From contig CM076148.1 of the NCBI GenBank assembly GCA_038025085.1, positions 31,788,501 through 31,852,500 of the forward strand: DNA of 64,000 bases, in the 5' to 3' direction. Origin of the DNA: Tetragonia tetragonoides (taxonomy: Eukaryota > Streptophyta > Magnoliopsida > Caryophyllales > Aizoaceae). The notes below the pieces were generated by a model. It did no database searches and was not told the DNA's origin. It worked only from the letters and a program-made list of their open reading frames with translations. This document shows, in pieces, positions 12,060-23,679 of this stretch; within the stretch, counting starts at the first letter, position 1, and each line of letters begins with the position of its first letter. The position numbers were made by a program, and so were the translations under genes.

Positions 12060-13096
12060 TTGAACCCTTAGGGCACAATATATATAACAAAGTTGCATTT
12101 TGGATATGTTGTGCATTTCCTCAAACTATAAAGGTACATCGATCATATGATTAGTTAGTGCATGTAAAAACCCGAGAGCTTTATTTTCTGGACATATGGA
12201 GTATTTCTTTTAAATTTATTCCTGATGGACAAATGAAGTATTTAATATGTAATTAATTGTGCTTTAAACAGTCTGTCTTAAGAGTAAGTACAAAAGTTGA
12301 TATGAATCTAACACTCAGCTTAAGAATATAATACTCCCAATAAAGCATCTTTATTTCCTGGACATGGTTTTTTTCCTAGTATGTTACCGGCTGTATTTTT
12401 TTTGGAGAGGTGGAAATAGAGATGGCACAGAGACCACAGTTAGTACGAGGCACGGCACGATCAAACACGCTTTTTATACGACCCGAGCACGAGCATGGAG
12501 GAAGCACGAGCACGAGCAAGAAATGAATGGTCGGGCCTGGATTTTGAAAAGAAAACACGATGGGGCGGCACAGCTAGGCATAACACGACAAGGCAAAAAT
12601 TTTAATATTATTTGAAAAAAGTATGGACACGGCACGCACGACATGAGCATGGCACGACATAAGCACGGGCATGGACATGACTTGGGCCTATCTTTTGGAA
12701 GAGCAAACACAGCATAATACAGTACGGTAACTATAAACACGGTACGGCACAACAAACACTGTTACAAAGCACAAATGTACGACAAGAGGGTCGGAACCGG
12801 AAGGGGAATCCCGATTGTACTTTAAACGTCGATATATGGCATATATAAAATGGCAAGAAACATACCTCCAATATTATAAATAATTATTGGCCCCCAAATT
12901 ATTGAAGAAGTTTCTTGATCAAACAAGCTCATCATGAACCACGAGATTCACGATTGATTTTATTTTCAATTCTGAGACAAGCACTTACAAGTTACAAACG
13001 AAAAGAAAGGGAATGAAATTAAACCACACACTCATACATAAAACAATTTAACACACCACAAACATCAGTGCCTTAATTTTTGCTCCCATCAAAACA
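12060..13096. other. Intergenic with hAT-like GCACGA-rich stretch
   Basis: Between about 12410 and 12790 there are many gcacgagcacg and gcacggcacg words, beginning after tagagatggca, which looks like a hAT end. No matching right end or 8-bp duplication was found, so this is a fragment. The remainder to 13096 is the 3' flank of the MLP gene. Confidence 0.4.
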
Positions 13097-14783
13097 TCAT
13101 TTGACATGATGGGCCTCGATATCTCTAGTGATTGCAATCAGAAAATCAAACAATTTGGTAGGATAGAGCCCATCGTTAGCATCTTTTACAAACTCACAAA
13201 TCCACTTCACAACAGTGATTTCACCTCTTGGTATAACTTGAACTGTTACAGTGAAGCTTTTATACTCTTTCAAAAGATCTCCTTCTATGATTTTGAATCT
13301 TACAAACTTCTTCTCTTCATCTATTGCTTCCACCAACTGCTTTGCTACACATTTTTTGCCATCTGAAATTCAAGATAATCATATTTTAATTAATACATTA
13401 TTATCGAAAAAAATTGTGCTTTCTAATAACTTTCAAAAAAAATAAATTATTTGTCCCAAGCCCTACCTAGATAATTTCAGATTTCAATCATCTCATTTTC
13501 GATGGGTGTTTTGTTAGGAATGTATAAAACTGGATTAAAATGAACTGAACTCAACTGAACTGAATTAAACACTAATGTTTTAAGATGAACACTATTATTG
13601 CACTGAATTTAACACCACTTTGATATAAAATCACCACTGAATTGACCGATCCGAAAAAGCTTTAAAGAAGACAGTCACCTAAACTAGGATTGAAAATGTA
13701 CACGTACTATAAAATTTGCATTATGTACAATTACTACTTTTGTTTGGGCTTAACCAATATTGTAGGTCATATTGGATGGTTTAGTAACTTATTATACATT
13801 TCACTTACGGATGCTACACTTTTCCTCTTGTATTGAAGCCTTGAAGGTCAAAAGTTACTTAACATACAAATTATATATGGTTCGACAAATTAATGTAAGG
13901 TGTCCTAGTAGAAATATGTCAGTATATATTATATGTGCAATGAGACTATTATTATTATTTTGAGACAACCTATTTTCGGAATATAATAGTAGTGTACAAT
14001 ATTAATTCTAGATCTAGTGTGTCCCAATACTAGCCAATAATGTATGCATTGATCAGTATTTTAATTCATATTCGTTTGATCGATAAGAAAAATTTCTATC
14101 CATGCATGTGTAGGACTGAGATGAATGATTAACATATTTATAGTAGTGAACAGTAGGCAATACAGAGCAAAAACATCATAGAAATAATTATAAGACGTAC
14201 GTACAAGATTATCATAGTGTTTTATTTATTTTATTTTTTGGAGTCTTTGGACCATAGGTTCGCCCTAAATCTTTGAGTCAAGACTAGTCTTGATCGCAAT
14301 AGATCGATTCATGAAGGGGTAAAGCGCTCTCATTAGCAAGCAATGTTTCCATTTCCAAGATTCGAACCCTCGAGCCTAGGTTAATGAATAAGAGTGTTGA
14401 ACAACTCACACCACTTGTTGGTATTATCATAGAATTGAAGTGATCATATGTAATAGTAGTACTTAATTAGTTCACTAATCACCAGTATTATGGAAAACAA
14501 GAGATTGTGAAAAAGACTGATAAAACAACAATACAAACATTTATGCTACTAATTAATAGAACTGATTTGAATAAGCAAGCTAAGCAAAATTATTACCAAG
14601 GGTATAATTCCAGAAAATGACAGAGCCAGGCTTGCCAAATTCACCCTCATGCACTTCACATCCATGAATGTTGTCAGGAGTTATAGTGGAGACATGGTGA
14701 GGTTTGCTACTAAACAACTCATGAAATGTATCACCACATGACTTGATATCAACCTCAAGTTCAAACTTGCATATTGCCCCCAT
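13097..14783 (-). CDS. MLP-like protein (Bet v 1 superfamily), complete, two exons
   Basis: Exon 1 is 14783-14597 and exon 2 is 13362-13097, with a GT-AG intron of 1234 bp in phase 1, giving 150 aa, the standard length for the major latex protein subgroup. Exon 1 begins MGAICKFELEVDIKSCGDTF and carries EGEFGKPGSVIFWNY, the glycine-rich loop region followed by the conserved FWNY motif. Exon 2 continues DGKKCVAKQLVEAID, FKIIEGDLLKEYKSFTVTV and a C-terminal amphipathic helix. The fold is a cytosolic hydrophobic-ligand pocket; MLPs are linked to stress and defence, but the ligand cannot be inferred. The single intron at this position is conserved in the family. The intron holds a SINE (14218-14422) and, near 13502-13640, half of a gaactgaact-type MITE. 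No coding lesion was seen. Confidence 0.93.
14218..14422 (-). mobile_element. tRNA-derived SINE with 10-bp target duplication
   Basis: Read on the minus strand, the head contains a perfect B box (ggttcgaatc) in gagggttcgaatcttgg. The tail is A-rich (ccaaaaaataaaataaataa). The perfect repeat attatcatag flanks both sides (14208-14217 and 14423-14432). It lies in the MLP intron in the same orientation as the gene. Confidence 0.85.
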
Positions 14784-14989
14784 AATTAAATGAAACACAC
14801 AAATTTGGTTAGTGAATTGAGGATTTGGTTGAAGAAAATGCTTTGCCAAGTGCCCCTTTTATAGATGTGCTCAATGTTACTATGAAATATTTTATTAATT
14901 ACTTGGTAATAATAGATGGATAGATGGGTCAGATGCTCAGATATGGTAGTTGGTACTTTTGACGGCTAAGATTTTATGCTAATTTATTA

Positions 14990-15089
14990 CTCCCTCCGTC
15001 TCACTTTAATTGTCAACTTTGAAATTTGTGACTCACAACTTTGCGAGTTACAAATTTCAAAGTGGACAATTAAAATGGGATGAAGGGAG
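14990..15089. mobile_element. Stowaway-type MITE, 100 bp
   Basis: The ends ctccctccgtctcacttta and tgggatgaagggag are inverse copies flanked by TA on each side (14988-14989 and 15090-15091), the Tc1/mariner Stowaway pattern. The interior folds back almost completely (aactttgaaatttgt pairs with acaaatttcaaagt). Confidence 0.85.
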
Positions 15090-15134
15090 TATTCATTCTC
15101 TCTCTCCGTCCTCCATTTTCGTCCTCTGTAATAG

Positions 15135-16142
15135 CTTCAATGTCTGTACTCCCTCCGCCTCCGACCACCTCAATACGCCCAGATCGAGCTCGTCTCTAAC
15201 CAACATACCCCTTATTGGACCACCGGTAACTGGACCGGGACTTCTTTCGTGGATGTGCCGGAGATGACCGTCCACTACATTTACCGCTTCTACTTCCTAA
15301 ACCCCTTCACACAAGACGCCTCCTTTGGCTTCTCCGAGGAGGTATCCACTTCCACTGGGACTCTGCCGCCTCTCACCCGCTTCCACGTCCACTTCGCCGG
15401 CCAGCTCCGACAGTACACTTGGACCCCACAAACTGACAACTGGAACATGTTCTGGGCTCGCCCCGATTCCCAATGCCGCGTCTATGCCATTTGCGGGCCC
15501 AACGCCCTTTGTTACGACACCACTGGCTCCTGTTCTTGCCCGCCTGGGTTTGAGCCCGCTGACCACTTCGCCTGGCCTGCCCAGGACTTCTCTTCAGGCT
15601 GCCGCAGGACGGATCATGCTACCATTTCTAATACTTGTCAGACTCATTCAGATACAGATGGGTTTGAGGAGCTTGGTGCTGTCAGCTTTGATGGAGCCAC
15701 CATTACTTCCTTTCACGGGGTTGTTATGACTAAAGACCAATGTCAGTCTTCTTGTTTGTCCAATTGCTCTTGCATTGCCTTTCTATTTAATCACAGAACC
15801 AGTTTCTGCAACATTTTGTTTGGTTCCCTTCTTAATCTTCGCAATTTGTCATCTGACATTACCACCCCAATGCCTATCACTATGGGGGGAAGTCATACGA
15901 TTGATGACCTCTTGTATCTTAGAGTTGGAGGAGAGACTCTTCATAGGTTATCCAACAACAACAACAACAACAATCAATTCAAGCTGCACAAGACTCTCTT
16001 CATTCCTCTCATTTCTGCCTTCCTTGCTGTTTTGGCTGTGGCTTTGCTTCTCTTCATCCTCCGACGCCGACTCGCAAACAAGAGAATTGAGGAACAACAG
16101 ACCGCTTTGGCAGATTTGGTCAAACAATTTAATTACAAATAG
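15135..16142 (+). pseudogene. SD2-type S-receptor kinase relic: extracellular part and TM only
   Basis: One open frame of 335 codons runs from just after a TAG at 15132 to a TAG at 16140. It matches the middle of G-type lectin S-receptor-like kinases of the SD2 class: SLRLRPPQYAQIELVSNQ and WTTGNWTGTSF (end of lectin, S-locus region), VDVPEMTVHYIYRF, LRQYTWTPQTDNWNMFW, a cysteine-rich CRVYAICGPNALC...CSCPPGF module, a PAN-type module (CQSSCLSNCSCIAF), LYGSLLNLRNLSSD-like text, a poly-Asn stretch, then a transmembrane helix (PLISAFLAVLAVALLLFIL) and RRRLANKR. It stops at QFNYK, just where the kinase-linking FxYKEL motif normally begins. The start Met, signal peptide, most of the mannose-binding lectin domain and the whole kinase are missing. 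The frame is nevertheless undisturbed, so the truncation is recent or the frame is still under constraint. No transcript start was identified. Confidence 0.8.
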
Positions 16143-16536
16143 ATAAATAAAAGCTTGGTCAAATCAGTTTTTAATTATTTGGTCAAATCATTTAAAAGTC
16201 ACATGAGGGGCACGTGAGGGTAAAATGGGAAGAAAATCAAGGAATATGGCCGGAAATTCACTTAATGGGTGACTTTCAGGGCGTTTGTAACTTTAAAGAG
16301 GGTACTGAACAAATAGCAACAGTTAAGGGGGTACTGAACAAAAGGTGTAATTTTTAAGGTGGTTTTCACCAAATTGCGCTTAAAAAAAAAAAAAAAAAAA
16401 ACTGGATTTGATGGGAAATGAGGTAGGCAAAGTAAATAACATAGTTGAGAAAAGTGAGATTGATTGCACTATTCAATATAATCACAATTGCTTGCTATTT
16501 TAGTCTTGTAAAGATGATTAATTTAGATGATGTAAT
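16143..16536. other. Receptor relic 3' flank with poly-A run
   Basis: Noncoding. The reverse complement of 16250-16383 (gcgcaatttggtgaaaacc...) looks like the terminal repeat of some MULE-type elements and abuts an A run at 16381-16400. No partner end was found upstream of the receptor relic. Confidence 0.35.
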
Positions 16537-16760
16537 TTGTTAAGAGTATAACCCACATATGAGTATCCCACATCGAAAGAATGGAAGAGAGGAGACTAAC
16601 ATATAAGTTGGTGGATTACTCCACCTAGCTAACACCAATTGGTTTTAGGATGGAACCCCACTAAACTTGTGTGCAGTCTACTCTCCTCCACGTACGAGCC
16701 TGCAGGCGGTTAATATAATCAATCCCCCACCTTCCCGTTTCACCCCAACTATAAGTTGCA
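16537..16760 (+). mobile_element. LTR-like segment (TRIM-type) carrying snRNA-style promoter words
   Basis: Begins tgttaagagtataaccc, followed by gtatcccacatcg, a TATA word, and ccaattggttttaggatgg, text typical of short plant LTR/TRIM families. The right border could not be fixed by a target duplication, so the extent is approximate. Confidence 0.4.
16565..16607 (+). promoter_or_regulatory. USE plus TATA pair like plant U-snRNA promoters
   Basis: ATCCCACATCG (16565-16575) is an exact match to the plant upstream sequence element consensus RTCCCACATCG. It is followed 25-26 nt later by atataag (16601-16607). This spacing resembles that of RNA polymerase III (U6-type) genes more than the longer Pol II spacing. 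The downstream sequence does not match any snRNA I know, and a TTTT lies at about 16644. Confidence 0.45.
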
Positions 16761-17677
16761 TTGACATCCTTTTCAATTTACAGAATCTCGATCTTGCGAT
16801 AATAGCAGGGTGATTACCGCCCTACCATAGTAAAATTGGACAACACCAACATTGTAATTGACTTTAATAAATTCTTTAGTTTTAGTTTGGTTATAGCAAG
16901 TTATATGTTACAACTTATAACTGGTGATGATAATAGTTTAGTTACACTTAATTCCGAGTTTCTAACCCTTTCTAAATGTTAGCATAGTTAAAAGCAACTA
17001 CTAATACTAGTATTGTTTATCATCGTTGTTTCTATTATAAATATAATAATTATTTTTATGATTATTTATTAGCATACTAATATAATCCGATCAGTATGTT
17101 GATCAGTATTTATTGAATTCATATATGTTACTAATAATCAAATCATATACTTATCAGTATTTATTGAATCGGTACATGCTAGCTACTTAATAATCAGATT
17201 AGCATTATGCTCATTAAATCAATAACAAAATCATCAAATCAGCTTACTGAATCAATAGTCTTCACGTTATAATCAAATCAAATCAGCTTCAATCAGTAGA
17301 ATTGTAGAAAAGTACGCAACCTAAGTAAAACTTTAGTAAAGGCATTGTGCTATAACCTCAAGTGATGTGGTTAATTTTGCTTAAAAACAACCAGAATTTT
17401 CTATTGTTCTTCCGATTTGCTTTGTAATCACTTAAGTTAAAATTGAGGATTGTAAAGTTGTATGTAATAAATAGATAAATAAATCGAAACAGTTTGGTGC
17501 GTGATTCATAGAATTGATTGCCATGATTGGTGCCCCTTTTCACGTGTTATTACTTTTTAATTGTGGCTTTTGATTAAAGAACATGCAATGTTTACACGTA
17601 TGCATGATTTTAAAAAAAATAGAAACAATTTTCTAATGAGGAAGTGGAAGTGTGTGTGTGAGAGAGAGAGAGAGAGA

Positions 17678-17713
<36 letters not shown>

Positions 17714-18236
17714 AGCCTGAACAAAATTTGGTGCGAGAAGTTGCAAGCTGGGGTGGGTATTGATGACTATTGCATGAGAGAAGGAGATGTGATTAGGTGT
17801 AGAATAATTATTTGGAGATGGGATAACATAATTATTTGGAGATGGGATAACATAATTATTTGGAACCTTTTTATTGAAGAGTGGTGGTAGATTGATTGGT
17901 ATGTAATAAGGAGGTAGTTAGTTGGTATGTCATGCATGCAATTAGTAGTCAAGTAAGCAGGTTCAAATGGCCTGGACAAGGGTTACAAGTGAAAATACCT
18001 ACTGTGTCGGGCAAAACGGGCATTTGCAACAATTCTCAGCAAATTCCGACATTGATACCTCATACCTCCCTTCCTCCCTCCCTCACTCCTACAACCAAAA
18101 ATGTCTTCTACGATAGCAATAAGTGGTTGGTCCGAGTGTTTCAACGTTTTTATCCTTAAATAAGCGATCGAGGGTTTAATTTATTTTTTTTGGTGCAAAA
18201 CGATAAAAGGTTTAATTTTTGTGAATGGGAAAACTA
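16761..18236. repeat. Intergenic with GT/GA microsatellite and short tandem repeat
   Basis: 17650-17713 is a compound (GT)n(GA)n(GT)n(GA)n microsatellite. From about 17806 to 17860 a 26-bp unit (ataattatttggagatggga...) is repeated two and a half times. Nothing else was recognised. Confidence 0.7.
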
Positions 18237-18494
18237 CTCCCTCTGTCCTATGTTTACCTTGGTAGTTTGACTTGGAATGGAATTTAAGACAAGGAAATTT
18301 TGGCCTAAAAAAGACTCAAAGACCCTTGTTTAAGTATGAGAGAGAATCTGGTGGCCCCTTTCATTGAAAAGAGGGATAAAGAGAGAGTATATAAGTAATT
18401 GTATTACTTTTTTCTTTCTTAAAACAGAAATACCAATGTAACTAGGGGCCGAACCAAAATGAAAACTACCAATATATACATGGAACGGAGTGAG
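18237..18494. mobile_element. Stowaway-type MITE, 258 bp
   Basis: The left end ctccctctgtcctatgttta and the right end atacatggaacggagtgag are inverse copies. TA dinucleotides flank both sides (18235-18236 and 18495-18496). A second internal inverse match is ggtagtttgac against aaaactacc. Confidence 0.8.
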
Positions 18495-19090
18495 TACTTA
18501 TTAGGAATACTTTACTCCTTAATGGGCCGACCTGGTGCAAACATGACTAGGTAGAGCCTAAAGAGCTTAGATGAAAATTGTCTTTTAAGATAGTTTGGCA
18601 CAATTTCTTAGTTGTAAAGATTAAAAGTATTATCTCGCGAAGTGGAACACTCTTTAAGTTGTCTGAATTGATTCCAAATTTGAGGAGTACTTCCCGCTAA
18701 TTTTCCAAATACCCTATTTAGTTTGAGTGGACTTAGTCTATCGTGGACCAAAAACACTAGTACAAATATTTAGTGACACAGAGAATATTTTTAACAAGAA
18801 TTAATCCCTTGAATCACCATGCATGGACCATGTTCACACAAGTTTTTGGATTATAAAGTAAAATTAGCGGGAAGTACTATGTATTCTTCCTTCCCTTATA
18901 ATTCAAAGGGGTACATGTTTTAGTAAAAACCTTTTTTTTATTTGTTTTTGAGTGATTGTTAGGGGATAAAAAAGATACTAGGGCAGTTTCAGGAAAATAA
19001 ACCCCAATGACTCGATATGTTTTTAGCTTTTGGAGGAGCAAGTACGATATGATTCTTCATTTCTTCTTGATCAATGGTTCACAATTAGAG

Positions 19091-19264
19091 ATGGCAATGG
19101 GGGCGGGGCGGTGGTGGATATAGGTAGATCCATCCCCATACCCGTCTGAGTATTTTGATTCCGCCACCCGCCCCATCCCACCACGAGTTGGAGATCCCAA
19201 ATTGACCTCCGCCCCATTTACCCGGCGGGTATCCACCTCCTACCCACTTACCTGGCAATGGGGC
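19091..19264. mobile_element. Truncated hAT-type end
   Basis: Starts tagagatggcaatggggg and continues with gggtatccacc/cgccccatttacccg words, then ggcaatggggcgg. It has no right end, so it is a one-ended fragment. A second class of hAT-like start (gatgcaaatgagccgagtc) lies at about 19782, and related text (ttgcaaatgagcagagtcaa) at about 19325, showing a local direct duplication of about 450-bp spacing. Confidence 0.45.
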
Positions 19265-20208
19265 GGAGTATTAACATTGTTAAAAAAAGACATTATTAAC
19301 CATAATAAAATACTTTCAAATTAAGGTTGCAAATGAGCAGAGTCAAGCTGAGATTTTCGCTATTCAAGCTCACTGTTTTGGTCATCAATCGGTTGCAATT
19401 CCAAAATGGCAACTATCCATCTCATTTTCTTATGCCATTCTTACGTATTGTGATAGTTATACTCCGTAGCAATAAGGATATTTCTCGTGGTGCCTTTGTA
19501 TTTAACGGCGAATTTAGAAAGATAATAATATGGATGTACAATAAAATCATACAAGAACAAAATATTAGGAATATTGAAAAAAAAATTCCCCCTTTTTTCT
19601 TTACGTCCGCCACTACTGTCTTATAAGTTTTCCTATTTGGTAGACATCGAGTTTCTATAATCCACACAGTATCATCCAATTATTGATACTTGTTTTTTTG
19701 GTAACCGGCGTTAACAATGCTATTAACTTTGTACAAAAGAAACAATATTAATCATAGTAAATTTAAAGACTTTCAAATCAGGGATGCAAATGAGCCGAGT
19801 CAATGCAAGCTGAGATTTTTGCTATTCAAACATAATTCCTATTCTCAAGATAAGTTTAGCTCATGCTCCGCTTGAGCTCGTCGAGTTGTCAAGTTTGATG
19901 CTCGAGTTCAGCACGAAACTTTTCCAAGGTGCTCAAACTCGGCTCGACTTGACTCAATATAATAAACGAGCGAAGTTTGAATCAAGCTTGAGTCGAGTTC
20001 GAGCTACTCATATTGGAGGATAAACTACCCTTTCATTCCTAGATTTACAAGATACTAAAGAAATAAAATATTATTATAAACACCGTCAAAATTTATTTTG
20101 ATATTCTTTAGGCTTTACGAATGAAATTTCTTGTCTCGGATTTTGAAAAGAGACAAGCACAAAACAGTGAGATGTTTGGTTCGTTTACCTTTGCGAACAA
20201 TCATAATA

Positions 20209-21620
20209 TCTATATATTAGAGGCATTTCTGACAGCATTGGAGGCGTCCACCTAAACGAGTCATTGTAATAAAATTTAAAAATAAATATAAAATGAAAAT
20301 ATCTGTTTTGGTATAGAATATTTAATAAAGTTGTATTTTCCTAAATCCTTAAAGAGTACACTATTAATTAGAGGTTTTGGTATAGAATATATACTAAAGT
20401 TGTACTTTTCTAAATTATTAAAGAGTAGACTATTAGATTTTAAAAAGCATATAACTTTAGTTTCACCTCTTAAAAAATTAATATTCTTACACCATTGGAA
20501 CGGTACGAAATATCCTTTAAAATAAGACTCATTTGTAGTATGTTCTATTGATTTACAACATAAGACGCTTCCACCTAAAAAGGTGATTAGTAATTAGATT
20601 TGCAAACCGACACAACTAAAGAGTTGCAATGTAAAAATAAGAGGAAAGATACGTGTATTAGTTATAAAAATTTAAAAAGTAATCTCAATGTAAAATATAA
20701 TAAAAACAGTATGTGTAGAATACTGTACGTAGACTCTGTTTGATTCACCTAGATAAAACTGATCTGAACTGAACTGAATTGAATTGATTATTTAAACTTG
20801 ACCGTTAACCATTTAAACTTCGTCCAAACATAGTCAATATTGGACTCATTTGGAAGTATGCTTTGAGATCATTTCGATGACGTAGTTATCATCATGAAAC
20901 TATTTTAGAATAAAAAGTTATAAGAGTGATAAGGATATACATGAACTGAACTGAACTGAACTGAATTTAAGTAAAATTAAGGTGAATCAAACAGAGCCGT
21001 AATATACTGATCCCATGTTAGTTTGGGGCTCCAATTTATGTTCCCTTCGACTTTATAATTATTAATGCACTCCCTTTAACTTTACATTGGACTTTTGCGT
21101 TCTTCAAGGCAGTACTTTGTCCGCATATAACTTTGAAAAGACAAGCAAGCAAGCATTAAAAAATGTTTTACTATTATTTGGTTTACGTCTAAAATTTTTT
21201 TTTTATTTGAAAGGTAGTTATGTACAAATTAGATATTTAAACTGATTTTAGCATAAAAGAAGGATTATATCTTTAGAATGTTAGTTGTACACTTATATCA
21301 ACATAAGAGTATAGAAAGACTTTGAAACTATTACCTCTTGGATTATGTAACATATATGGCGAGTTAATTAATAGTTAATTGAAATTGATGATAAGATTTT
21401 AAATTAGATAAGATGCCCTATAAAGTCATAGTAATCTTATTATATGACATTCATGATATTAAATGGATTATATAAATATTTATCCATATAATACTAATAG
21501 TTTTTCGTAAGTGGCAATTACACTTCGATTTTTCGATGAGTTAATAATCACGTTATATTAATTTTATTATATAATCACAGTCCGTGCAACGCACGGATTT
21601 ACTCACGGACATCCACCTAG
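20209..21620 (+). mobile_element. Non-autonomous Helitron, copy 1 (1412 bp)
   Basis: The 5' end TCTATATATTAGAGGC follows an A (20208). The 3' end has the hairpin ccgtgcaacgcacgg, then about 20 nt later CTAG (21617-21620) followed by T. This is the TC...CTRR pattern with insertion between A and T. It encodes no Rep/helicase. Two tandem internal units at about 20306-20440 (ggttttggtatagaata...) give a 64-codon frame at 20331-20525 that reappears in copy 2, probably by shared descent and not because it is a gene. A MITE is nested at 20732-20998. The element sits inside hAT-like sequence that resumes at 21621. Confidence 0.9.
20732..20998. mobile_element. GAACTGAACT MITE nested in Helitron copy 1
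   Basis: The ends gactctgtttgattcacct and aggtgaatcaaacagagcc are inverse copies flanked by gta on both sides (20729-20731 and 20999-21001), a 3-bp Harbinger-like duplication. The identical nested position in Helitron copy 2 shows it was present before the Helitron multiplied. Confidence 0.8.
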
Positions 21621-21807
21621 TATCATTTAAAATTCGATTTATAAGCTCGTATAAAACTCGTAGCCGTGTAAAACTCGATTACTCGCATCCTTACGGCTAC
21701 ATGTTTAGGACTAGAGAGTGGGATTGTAGCAAAAACCATTTGTGGTGGGGGCTAAGCCTCAGTAGGTGAGTTATACTCCCCTCTCCACCTAGCTACATAG
21801 AGCCTCT

Positions 21808-21890
21808 CCCATTCTCTCTCTCTCTCTCTCTCCTGCCCATTCTCTCTCTCTCTCTCTCTCCTGCCCATTCTCCCTCTCTCCTGCCCGAGG
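21808..21890. repeat. Tandem (CT)n-plus-cctgccc repeat, three units
   Basis: Three successive units of cattctctctct...cctgcc, about 30 bp each, the last one shorter. Noncoding. Confidence 0.8.
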
Positions 21891-21994
21891 ACCTCACCTG
21901 CCTCTCCAAACTCCACGAAGCTCCATGGAACTGGGAGTATATAAAAATTTGCGCTTATGCAGAGGAGGGGATCTTGTGAGTTGTGACTTGTGTA

Positions 21995-23235
21995 TAGAGC
22001 TGATCATGGACAGGATGACTCAAAGAGTCCGACCCTCCCGACCCGTAATTTGGGTAGGTATGGACAAGGTTTTTGAAAATTATTTAATGGGCAGGCTTAG
22101 TCCGGCCCGTTTAAATAAATGGGTGGATAAGAACAACACAAAATGGCCATGGGCGGGCCCGCCCGCCCCGTTTAATATTTTTTTACTTACAAAATTGTGA
22201 ACTTTTTTGTTTGTTTGTGTGTTGTTAAGACTAATTTTGTATGAGAAATTATCAAAATCATGATTATGTGGAGTATTACGCTTAATTTTTGAATTAGGCT
22301 GCATACTAATAGTAAAATTATTTATCGCAAATAAAGAAAAACTCTTAAAATTTAATTGGAAAATAATTTAAAATTTTTTTGTTAGCCCATGAGCAAGCCC
22401 GGTCCGTTAATAGGGTGAGGCATATGCATGGCAATAATTTTGAGCCCTGGTGGGCGAATAAGGACAACAAATTTTAGACCTATTGGACAATTTTTTATCA
22501 AAAGCCCGACCTGTGTCCAGCCCGACCCCGCAAATGATCACCTCTACTTAGGGGTGAGCAGAAATTCCGGGTACCCAGTACCGGAACTGGAATTGGTTAG
22601 GAACTGGTGGTTTCGGAACCGAAACCGGTCTAACCAATTCCAATTCTAATTTCCAAAAATAGGAACCGGTACCAACCAATTCCAATTGCAATTCCAATTC
22701 CTGATTTTTGGGAACTAGAACCGTTTGGGTACCGGTGTAAAAAAATTAAATGACTTTTTTTCCTTTGTTAGAAATAAAGAATGGTGAATTTCTAGTAAGG
22801 TTAGTAGTTTAAAATTTTCCATTTATAATTTTAATGATTTTATTGATTGTATTTGTAATATTAATAATTAAATGATTTTATACGTCATTTAAATTTTGAT
22901 TTACAATGTTAAGTATTTTGATTATAGTATTTGATTTTATGTTTGCAGTATTTTTGGAAACTAATATTTATAGTGTAATATTTTTATTGGTGTTTAATAT
23001 TATTAAAATATACATTCATTTGATTTAGAAAATAAGAAAATTTGGATTTAATGCGGACTTGGGTACCCAGGAACCGGTGGGTTTCCGGTGGATCCAATTT
23101 CAATTCCTAAGATTTAGGAATCGGTGCAACTAATTTCAATTCCAATTCCTACAAATTAGGAACCGATGAATCCAATTCCAATTACGGGTAATGCAATACC
23201 CCGTGGGTACCCGGTTGCGCTCACCCCTACCTCTA
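21995..23235. mobile_element. Outer hAT-type MITE, split by a second hAT insertion
   Basis: The left end tagagctgatcatgga matches the inverse of the right end (tgatcacctcta). After removing the inner element and one copy of its duplication, the right flank reads gttgtgta (23236-23243) against the left flank cttgtgta (21987-21994), a 7 of 8 match and the right size for hAT. The interior carries cccgacc/gggcgg subterminal words and a 91-codon open frame without a known domain. Confidence 0.75.
22548..23228. mobile_element. Inner hAT-type MITE inserted in the outer element's terminus
   Basis: The ends ttaggggtgagc and gctcacccct are inverse copies. Flanks acctctac (22540-22547) and acctctag (23229-23236) agree at 7 of 8. 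Subterminal regions are rich in ccggaactgg and aattccaattcc words; the core is AT-rich with no coding capacity. The insertion lies exactly in the last bases of the outer element's right terminal repeat. Confidence 0.8.
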
Positions 23236-23679
23236 GTTGTGTAGTACAGTACTAGTCTAATAAAGCAATTTTTATGTTATTTTTTTGCTAATTTTATATT
23301 ATTTGATGATGGGACTTTATCCCAATTCCCACAGAAGCAATTCATGGTATTGGAACCTTTTTATAGCTTTATTATTCAAAGTAGCATGAGCAAAGTACTC
23401 TATCCTTTTCATCTTCAATTCAAAGATTAGCCCAATTTTGAAGTTGAATAATGCTGGATTATTTGGGCCTTTAGGGAGCATAAAATGTGGCTTATTTTGG
23501 GAATTAAATGATTCCATGTTCTGGTGGGTTCTTGGTACCAGCACAGAGCAAGATGATGGGTTTTCTGGTTGAAGGGCCCAAGAAGAGAACACGGAGTATG
23601 CCAATGAGTATTAATGCTGATTAAGGACAAAGTGGGACCGAAGATCCGTACTGATGTGTGGCAAATGATCTACTTGGTA

